DNA from: Haloarculaceae archaeon | GTDB taxonomy: Archaea; Halobacteriota; Halobacteria; Halobacteriales; Haloarculaceae | Length of the DNA: 10,650 nt | Reading direction: 5' to 3' | Assembly: GCA_028274885.1 (NCBI GenBank) | Contig: JAQCMX010000036.1 | Span: forward strand, 1-10,650 | Part shown: positions 5,428-10,650 of the stretch, in pieces | How the letters are laid out: the number at the start of each line of letters is the position of its first letter | How positions within the stretch are numbered: the stretch's first letter is position 1 | Position numbers and translations under genes: made by a program | Notes under the pieces: model-generated | Databases searched by the model: none | Told to the model about the DNA's origin: nothing | What the model saw: the letters and a program-made list of their open reading frames with translations, nothing else

Positions 5428-7044
5428 GTGTACCCACTGCTGGTGGTAGCGATGCTGATGGCAGGTCTTGGCGCCCCGGGGGCGGTCCCGGCCGAGCCTC
5501 ACATCGTCGAGGTTTACCCAAACCCCGCAACCACGGGCGACGATGGCGAGTTCGTTTCCGTCTGGGTGCCGCCAGAGGCGTCGCTCAAGAGGTACGACCT
5601 GGTCGACAGCGAGGGCGCTGTTCCGATCCCCGGGGAGCCGACCGCCGGGTCCCGACCCGGCATTGTCGACCGCCTAACCCCTGGGCGGGTGGTGACACTC
5701 TCGACGAATGCGACCCGTACTGCGGCACTGACAGACAGACAGGTTCGGGCGGTTCCAGACGGGGTGCAACTGGCCAACACAGGAGACCGGGTGGGACTTG
5801 TGGCCAACGGGAGCACCGTCGACACGTTGAGATACGAACACGCCCCCGAAGCAGAGGTCTACAGCAGAGCAAAAGGTTCCTGGGCGCCGCTGAAAGCAAC
5901 CGATCGACGTGTCATAACCCAGCACGGCGGCACCGTAGAGGCGTTCGTGTTACCCGACGAGTCAGACCGGGCAGTCTCCTTTCTTGCCGGTGCTGAAAGG
6001 CGGATACTTCTTGCCGGGTACACTCTCTCTTCCAGTGCAGTTGTCGAGGAACTCGTAGCTGCGAAAGGGCGGAACGTCACCGTCGAGGTTCTCGTCGAAG
6101 GGTCACCCGTGGGCGGGCTGTCCGGTCGGTCCGCTGTTGCTCTCGACGAACTCGAACAGGCGGGAGTCACCGTCCGAGTCGCCGGCGGGGACCGTGCGAG
6201 ATACAGGTACCACCACGCCAAATACGCAATCGTCGACGACAGGGCACTCGTGACAACCGAAAACTGGAAACCGTCAGGTATCGGCGGCCAGTCCAGTCGG
6301 GGCTGGAGTGTCATCACACCACAAGAGGAGATCGTTGCGGGACTTGCGGAAACCTTTCAAGCCGACATCGGCTGGGAGGACACGATCGCCTGGAGCGCGT
6401 ACGACGTGACCAGCCTTGTCGACCAGGAGCGCGCACGGGGTGACTATCCAAGCCGTTTCGAAGCCAAGCGTCTGGAGGTCGACAGAACTCGGTTGCTTCT
6501 GGCCCCCGACAACGCCGAGGGTGAGATCCTCGAGGTAATCGAAAGCGCACAGGAGGAGATTGCGGTAAAACAGGTCCGGATCGGGGACAGAACACTACCC
6601 TTTTTCCGGGCGCTACTGGCTGCTGCGAGAGACGGTGTCAGGGTCCGGATCCTGTTGTCCGGCGAGTGGTACGTGAGAGAGGACAACAGACGGTTGGCGC
6701 GGTGGGTAGAGCGGCGAGCAAACTCCCAGAACCTTCCAATCGAGGTGAGACTCGCAACCCCCGCCGGACGGTACGAGAAAATCCACGCAAAAGGGATGAT
6801 AGTGGACGAACAGACAGTTCTTCTGGGGAGTCTCAACTGGAACAAAAACAGTATCAGACAGAACAGAGAGGTCGCACTACTGTTGGACAGCACCGGGGTA
6901 GCAGCCTACTACGGGGAGGTATTCGCGGCCGACTGGAGTGGATCTCCGGATCGAACCGGGTTGCCTGCCGGCCTTGCTCTGGTGGTGGTCGCGGTGGCGC
7001 TGCTTGCGGTCGGGCGTGCGATGTATATTCAGTTCGACCGATAG
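5428..7044 (+). CDS. Secreted membrane-anchored phospholipase D-family protein with lamin-tail domain
   Basis: The protein has 538 residues. A hydrophobic N terminus (about 1-22, ending VPA before EP) looks like a Sec signal peptide, although it lacks the usual basic n-region. Residues about 25-155 (HIVEVYPNP, GEFVSVWVP, VQLANTGDRVGLV) resemble a lamin-tail domain. Two phospholipase D half-sites follow: H263-x-K265-x4-D270 with a downstream ENW, and H453-x-K455-x4-D460 followed by GSLNWNKNSIRQNRE. Both HKD motifs are intact, so one two-part active site for phosphodiester cleavage (nuclease or phospholipase) is expected, with the catalytic part outside the cell. A transmembrane helix (about 511-530) and a short tail end the chain; there is no PGF-CTERM motif. 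The GTG start is set by the TATA box. The substrate is unknown. The gene converges on the RecJ-like gene with 33 bases between. Confidence 0.88.
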   Translation: MYPLLVVAMLMAGLGAPGAVPAEPHIVEVYPNPATTGDDGEFVSVWVPPEASLKRYDLVDSEGAVPIPGEPTAGSRPGIVDRLTPGRVVTLSTNATRTAALTDRQVRAVPDGVQLANTGDRVGLVANGSTVDTLRYEHAPEAEVYSRAKGSWAPLKATDRRVITQHGGTVEAFVLPDESDRAVSFLAGAERRILLAGYTLSSSAVVEELVAAKGRNVTVEVLVEGSPVGGLSGRSAVALDELEQAGVTVRVAGGDRARYRYHHAKYAIVDDRALVTTENWKPSGIGGQSSRGWSVITPQEEIVAGLAETFQADIGWEDTIAWSAYDVTSLVDQERARGDYPSRFEAKRLEVDRTRLLLAPDNAEGEILEVIESAQEEIAVKQVRIGDRTLPFFRALLAAARDGVRVRILLSGEWYVREDNRRLARWVERRANSQNLPIEVRLATPAGRYEKIHAKGMIVDEQTVLLGSLNWNKNSIRQNREVALLLDSTGVAAYYGEVFAADWSGSPDRTGLPAGLALVVVAVALLAVGRAMYIQFDR

Positions 7045-7077
7045 AAGCCGAAGTTTAAACGGGGGACAGGGTGCCGA

Positions 7078-9036
7078 TCAGATCTCCTCCGGATCGACGA
7101 TCGAACTACCGAGACTCTCGTCAATCTCTGCCCTGGACATCTTTTCGAGGAGGGCATCGATCACCTCCGTGCGCATCCCCGACACGAATTTGATCGAACC
7201 GACGACAAGATGACCACCGCCGCTGACACCGCCACCCTCTATTTCCTCTGTGAGTTCAGTGACCATCTGTGGGATGTCCAACCTGACACCATCCGAGCGC
7301 AACACCGCAAAGTCGGGTCCAAAACCGATAGTAATCGTCGGACCGGCAGTTTTCTGTACCTTCTTGTCGTGAATCTTACCTGTTGTCTTTCCCGGGGCGG
7401 GGTAGGTGAATCGCTTTGCGTGGCGTTCGACGTCGATCTGGTAGAGGTCGGCACCGTTTTCCAGTTTCTCATGGGTGACGTGTTGCATCGCCGTTTCCAG
7501 TTGCCGGGTTACGTCGCGCTCCGCGCGTTCGCTGAGCAGGTCCACAATAGCCTCGTGGCGTTCCCGGTCCTCGCAGTTGACGTTCAAGACGTCGTTGACG
7601 AATTCTCGCCCGGCGCTGTAGTTGAGCCAGTGGGTCGCATAGTCCAGTGCCTCACCGACCTCTCTGAGGCGCGTTTTCTCGTAGCCTGCCTCGCGGGCGA
7701 GTTCGAGATAGTCCGCCATTGCTTCCCCTTCCGAACGGTCGGCCAACCCTGCGACCGCCGGGACGTGCCTGATATCCTCACTAATCTCCGGGGCAATCAT
7801 CCGCCCAATCTCCACTGACATCATTCCCGTTGTGATCCTGTAGTCTTCGCCGTAGAGGTAGGGGTTGACATGACTGTCAACGAGACCAGCAACGGCCTCC
7901 TCGTCGGGATGATGATGATCGACCACGAGAATCGGAACGTCGTAGTGGGAGAGATTTCTGTACGCTGGCGTGTCTTCTTCGGTGCTGCCGTTATCGAGCA
8001 TCAAAAATAGCGGCAACTTTTGTCCGTGTCGGTCCCTGTTTTCTAGCGCGAAGTTGAGATCCCGCGTTACGTCTTCGAGTTCGTAGAACGGTGCTTTGCT
8101 CGGCAGGCGTTTGAGGAGTCGCTGGGGAGCCTCCGGATCGACCCAGGTTTCCTCGATGAACTGTTCGAGGGCGTACTGGATCGGAACACCTGCACAGAGC
8201 CCGTCACCGTCGGCGTGGTGGCGGATTCTGATCGGCCGACCCGAGAGGATTGTCTCGCGAAGTTGGCGCGCAACCCCCTCGAGATCGTCTCTGAGCTTTT
8301 CGAAAGCGTCCCACCGGACCAGTGGATCGACGTCCGCAGGGTCCACGAAATCACCGTTACTCACCCCCAACCGTTCCCTGACCTCGCCCTGTCGGTCCTC
8401 GTCGAGGACCGAGATACCGGTAACTTCCACCTGTGGTGTCCCGTTGCGGGTCTGGACCTCACCGGTCACCTGGACAAGGTCGTCCAGAGACGCTTCGGGG
8501 AATGCGCGAACACCTGCCTCCTCGAAGGCTGCACAAGGAACCACACCGTCGGCGGTCCGAAGTTGGAAGATCGTCGGGCCGCCGGTTTGTTTGATTTGGA
8601 CTATCTGTCCGTCGAGGTAGACGCGTTCACTGACGAGATCACTGACTGTCCCGGCGGTCGCCTCCGTGCCCGGTCTGACCGACTCTGTTCTGTACTCCGA
8701 TAGCTGGGTTTCAGCAAAGCTGAGATCGCCGTTTTCACGAATATCCACCAGCTCGACGACGAACTGGTCGCCGACATCGTAACTCCCGATCAGGTTCGAT
8801 TCGTGGACCAGTCCCGAAAGAGACCCGGAGAGATCCACGAAGACGCCGTACTCAACGACGCCGTTTACCCTTGCACGATACCGCCGACCGATTTCGATAT
8901 CGTCCACGGTACACTGATCGGTGAGGTTATACACAGTCGTAGGCTGAGAGGAGGATGATTGCCCATCGGGGTCAGACGACCGGTCGGACGTCGGATCGTC
9001 GGTACCGGACGTGTCGGTACCGTCTGAATGAGACAT
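7078..9036 (-). CDS. RecJ-like DHH phosphoesterase with S1 and OB-fold domains
   Basis: The protein has 652 residues, laid out as: a Ser/Asp/Thr-rich disordered N terminus (1-40); an S1 RNA-binding domain (about 44-112, RYRARVNGVVEYGVFVDL); an OB-fold nucleic-acid-binding domain (about 135-210); a DHH domain with HHADGDG (273-279), LDNGS (347-351), VVDHHHP (371-377) and GLAD (430-433); and a DHHA1 domain with GGGVSGGGH (601-609). All metal-binding Asp/His motifs are present, so it should be an active single-strand-specific nuclease or phosphoesterase. The order matches the archaeal COG1107 RecJ-like group, but the DnaJ-type zinc finger usual in that group is absent. I cannot say which of the several haloarchaeal RecJ paralogues it is. 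ATGs occur at 9036, 9045 and 9141. The first fits the TATA box spacing best, and 9141 lies upstream of that box. Confidence 0.9.
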   Translation of the reverse strand: MSHSDGTDTSGTDDPTSDRSSDPDGQSSSSQPTTVYNLTDQCTVDDIEIGRRYRARVNGVVEYGVFVDLSGSLSGLVHESNLIGSYDVGDQFVVELVDIRENGDLSFAETQLSEYRTESVRPGTEATAGTVSDLVSERVYLDGQIVQIKQTGGPTIFQLRTADGVVPCAAFEEAGVRAFPEASLDDLVQVTGEVQTRNGTPQVEVTGISVLDEDRQGEVRERLGVSNGDFVDPADVDPLVRWDAFEKLRDDLEGVARQLRETILSGRPIRIRHHADGDGLCAGVPIQYALEQFIEETWVDPEAPQRLLKRLPSKAPFYELEDVTRDLNFALENRDRHGQKLPLFLMLDNGSTEEDTPAYRNLSHYDVPILVVDHHHPDEEAVAGLVDSHVNPYLYGEDYRITTGMMSVEIGRMIAPEISEDIRHVPAVAGLADRSEGEAMADYLELAREAGYEKTRLREVGEALDYATHWLNYSAGREFVNDVLNVNCEDRERHEAIVDLLSERAERDVTRQLETAMQHVTHEKLENGADLYQIDVERHAKRFTYPAPGKTTGKIHDKKVQKTAGPTITIGFGPDFAVLRSDGVRLDIPQMVTELTEEIEGGGVSGGGHLVVGSIKFVSGMRTEVIDALLEKMSRAEIDESLGSSIVDPEEI

Positions 9037-9061
9037 ACTAAACATGTATGGGTCTGGCGCG

Positions 9062-9069
9062 TTTTTAAT
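9062..9069 (-). promoter_or_regulatory. TATA box of the RecJ-like gene
   Basis: The minus strand reads ATTAAAAA, centred 29 bases before the ATG at 9036 and 20 bases before the alternative ATG at 9045. Typical spacing favours 9036 with an almost leaderless transcript. Confidence 0.6.
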
Positions 9070-9113
9070 CTTCGATGTTGCCTCCAAGATGGACTGCCCC
9101 CTGGTCCGGTTTC

Positions 9114-9133
9114 GGAACCCTTGTAAGGGTCCC
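9114..9133. repeat. Imperfect 20-base palindrome
   Basis: GGAACCCTTGTAAGGGTCCC has perfect inner arms ACCCTT/AAGGGT around GT and outer GG/CC, with one mismatch. A second overlapping dyad, GGGTC-CCT-GACCC, follows directly. It lies 45-71 bases upstream of the RecJ-like gene's TATA box, where a dimeric regulator could bind. Confidence 0.4.
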
Positions 9134-9233
9134 TGACCCACACTTCAGTATGAGTCGTACTCGCCCGAAAAAACCCCTCGATTCTCGGGCGGACAAGGCC
9201 GGATTCGTTCCCCAGAGCCGAGGTACCTGTCTG

Positions 9234-9240
9234 ATAAATA
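9234..9240 (+). promoter_or_regulatory. TATA-like box for ribL
   Basis: ATAAATA here would place transcription start near 9264, giving a leader of about 60 bases before the ATG at 9323. A leader of this length agrees with the Shine-Dalgarno site seen there. This is the only gene in the window whose start looks leadered. Confidence 0.45.
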
Positions 9241-9311
9241 GGCGGATGCAATCACGACGTGACTGTAGCTCCTGTGCACGATGGGGTCAACTTCCGCCAA
9301 CCGGATGGCCC

Positions 9312-9317
9312 GAGGTG
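9312..9317 (+). promoter_or_regulatory. Shine-Dalgarno site of ribL
   Basis: GAGGTG followed by GATC lies 5 bases before the ATG at 9323 and complements the archaeal 16S 3' end. It supports this start over the in-frame ATG at 9281. Confidence 0.55.
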
Positions 9318-9322
9318 GATCT

Positions 9323-9751
9323 ATGAAGCGGGTCGTAGCCCAGGGGACCTTCGACATCCTCCATCCCGGTCACGTCCACTACCTCGAGGAGGCCGCGGCG
9401 ATGGGAGAGAAACTACACGTGATCGTGGCACGATCTGACAACGTGAGCCACAAGGCCGATCCGATCGTCCCTAATAAACAACGCGTCGAGATGGTCGAGG
9501 CGTTGAACCCGGTCGATCACGCCAGACTCGGTCATCCCGACGATATTTTCGTTCCGATACAGGACATCAACCCGGCAGTGATCGTCCTCGGCCACGACCA
9601 GCACCACGACGACGATGCAATTGCAAAGGAACTCGCCGAGCGCGGCATCGACTGTGCGGTCCGTCGGGCATCGGCCAGAGAGCGCCAACACGACCAGGAG
9701 GTGCTGTCCTCGAGACGGATCGTCGAACGCATTCACGAGAGACGCGGCTGA
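9323..9751 (+). CDS. ribL: FAD synthase RibL (FMN adenylyltransferase)
   Basis: A 142-residue cytoplasmic nucleotidyltransferase that would transfer AMP from ATP to FMN to make FAD, the last step of flavin cofactor synthesis. The cytidylyltransferase-type fold is shown by VVAQGTFDILHPGHVHYL (4-21) with the HPGH motif at 14-17, by GHDQHHD (90-96), and by the C-terminal SSRRIVERI (129-137) that stands where related enzymes have SSTRI. The length is normal for archaeal RibL. The family begins about here, and a Shine-Dalgarno site precedes this ATG, so the upstream in-frame ATG at 9281 is rejected. Only one cysteine (111) is present, whereas the methanogen enzyme was described as depending on conserved C-terminal cysteines. 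Glycerol-3-phosphate cytidylyltransferase is a less likely alternative. Confidence 0.9.
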   Translation: MKRVVAQGTFDILHPGHVHYLEEAAAMGEKLHVIVARSDNVSHKADPIVPNKQRVEMVEALNPVDHARLGHPDDIFVPIQDINPAVIVLGHDQHHDDDAIAKELAERGIDCAVRRASARERQHDQEVLSSRRIVERIHERRG

Positions 9752-9879
9752 GAGATCCCCGGCCAATCAGCAACGATCGGAACAGATCCTGCGCTGCCCT
9801 ATCGAATGGGGCCCGTTCGGCGAGTGTGTTCCGAGTCGAAACCACAACCTCTCTGTGCGAGCGGTTTGACAGAGCGCGA
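9752..9879. other. Convergent intergenic region, nothing recognised
   Basis: It is 128 bases long, between the ends of ribL and the ABC permease gene. No hairpin with T-run, RNA gene or open frame of note is seen. Confidence 0.5.
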
Positions 9880-10650
9880 CTACGTCTCACTGACTGCACG
9901 GATAGTCACGAGCAGCGACACCGTGGCCCACCCTACAAGTCCGAGGAAGCTACCGAGGGGTGGGGCGTACTGTTGGTCTGTTCCGAGTGGGGTGGTCAGA
10001 ACCGTTTCCATCACGAGACCCCGGAAGGCGCTGGTCGGCGAGAGTGCGAGGACCGTCGATAACTCCTCTGCTGGAAGCCAACCGGAACCGACCCCGCGGA
10101 TCAGGAGGAGATCGGCCCCTACAACGACCGTGCCAAGGGCAACAACAGTCAGGATGAGGGCTGTCCGGCCCGAGCGCGCAACGCCTGAGACCGCGAGCCC
10201 TATCGCGAGTACAGACAGCGCAAACAGTATCGAGAGCAGGGCAAACCGGAAAAAAAGGATAGGCGAGTCGATACCGGCGTGAGTCGAGACGGTCGAGAGT
10301 TCGGGCGTCGACGTACTCACGTGCACTCCGAGGAGAAAAAAGGGCACAGCCAGCACGGACAGGACTGCGATCGCACGGCCGACGTACACGCCGATCACGT
10401 ACTTCCAGGCGGGGATCGGGTAGGTCTGCAGTATCGCCAACTCGCCCCGTCGGCTGTCACCGATGATCGTTCGGTATCCGAGTGCCAGTGACACGACCGG
10501 GATAATCAACTCCAGTGGCAGGAGTAGATCCGCGGAGGTGGGTATATAACCCATGTCCGCGCTCCCGGCCAGTGCGAACCCAACGATGACGAGTGTCACA
10601 CCCGCTAACAAAACGTAGTACGCCCGGGACCGAGCGACGGTGAGCAGTTC
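9880..10650 (-). CDS. ABC-2 type transporter permease (N terminus cut by window edge)
   Basis: The frame is open to the right edge and ends with TAG at 9880-9882. 256 residues are visible and the true start lies beyond 10650. The visible protein begins ELLTVARSRAYYVLLAG, typical of the cytoplasmic entry to the first membrane segment of ABC-2/NosY-like permeases. It then shows about six hydrophobic segments, e.g. LLLPLELIIPVVSLALGY and FALLSILFALSVLAIGLAV. Between the second and third segments lies TIIGDSRRGELAILQTYPI, the conserved cytoplasmic loop of this family, thought to contact the ATPase. The substrate is not evident. The ATPase gene is expected upstream, outside the window. The TTG at 10611 is an internal Leu codon, not a start. 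Confidence 0.85.
   Translation of the reverse strand, partial: ELLTVARSRAYYVLLAGVTLVIVGFALAGSADMGYIPTSADLLLPLELIIPVVSLALGYRTIIGDSRRGELAILQTYPIPAWKYVIGVYVGRAIAVLSVLAVPFFLLGVHVSTSTPELSTVSTHAGIDSPILFFRFALLSILFALSVLAIGLAVSGVARSGRTALILTVVALGTVVVGADLLLIRGVGSGWLPAEELSTVLALSPTSAFRGLVMETVLTTPLGTDQQYAPPLGSFLGLVGWATVSLLVTIRAVSET

Larger units (their letters stand above)
9037..9322. other. Divergent recJ-like/ribL intergenic region
   Basis: It is 286 bases long and contains the RecJ-like TATA box (9062-9069), an imperfect palindrome (9114-9133), an inverted pair CGCCCGA/TCGGGCG (9162-9168, 9185-9191), the ribL TATA-like box (9234-9240) and its Shine-Dalgarno site. A 58-codon frame (9150-9326) overlaps the ribL start, but I do not call it a gene. 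Confidence 0.5.

Noticed and set aside
9281..9322. Upstream ATG extending RibL by 14 residues
   Set aside because: The extension has no family counterpart, while the ATG at 9323 has a well-placed Shine-Dalgarno site and matches the usual N terminus.
1..10650. tRNA, rRNA, CRISPR array, toxin-antitoxin or complete insertion sequence
   Set aside because: I found no T-loop or acceptor-stem pattern, no spaced direct repeats and no transposase or toxin-like frames on reading both strands; this was by eye only.

Overview
The window is chromosomal DNA of a haloarchaeon (class Halobacteria). The encoded proteins are rich in Asp/Glu and poor in Lys, base composition is moderately GC-rich, and the gene families are typical of halophilic archaea: an archaeal FAD synthetase RibL, an S1/OB/DHH RecJ-like protein, a bactofilin/halofilin-like protein and a TGS-domain GTPase. 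Several genes have a TATA-like box centred about 24-29 bases before the start codon, the arrangement of haloarchaeal leaderless transcripts. I used this to choose starts. I cannot name the genus.

Layout. Positions 1-627 (+) hold the 3' part of a DUF2797 zinc-cluster protein. It converges on a polyprenyl diphosphate synthase (655-1719, -). Upstream of that, also on minus, lie a YchF-type GTPase (1796-2977) and, after a 368-base gap with dyad symmetries and a T-run, a bactofilin-like beta-helix protein (3346-4323). A 317-base gap separates this from a divergent endonuclease III-like DNA repair gene (4641-5288, +). Next come a 77-base element with perfect 16-base terminal inverted repeats (5303-5379) and a secreted, membrane-anchored protein with a lamin-tail-like domain and two phospholipase D domains (5428-7044, +). 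That gene converges on a RecJ-like DHH phosphoesterase (7078-9036, -). Across a 286-base divergent region lies ribL (9323-9751, +), which converges on an ABC-2 type permease cut by the right edge (9880-10650, -).

The genes look mostly monocistronic and housekeeping: isoprenoid chain synthesis for lipids or quinones, translation/ribosome-associated GTPase, base-excision repair, single-strand nuclease, flavin cofactor synthesis, cell-shape scaffold and surface enzyme. I see no phage, CRISPR, toxin-antitoxin or defence cluster and no complete insertion sequence. The best leads are the 77-base inverted-repeat element abutting the phospholipase D gene promoter, the atypical cysteine cluster of the endonuclease III homologue, the eukaryote-like (type III) signature of the prenyl synthase, a RibL with only one cysteine, and two structured intergenic gaps. 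None amounts to a clear new multi-gene system.
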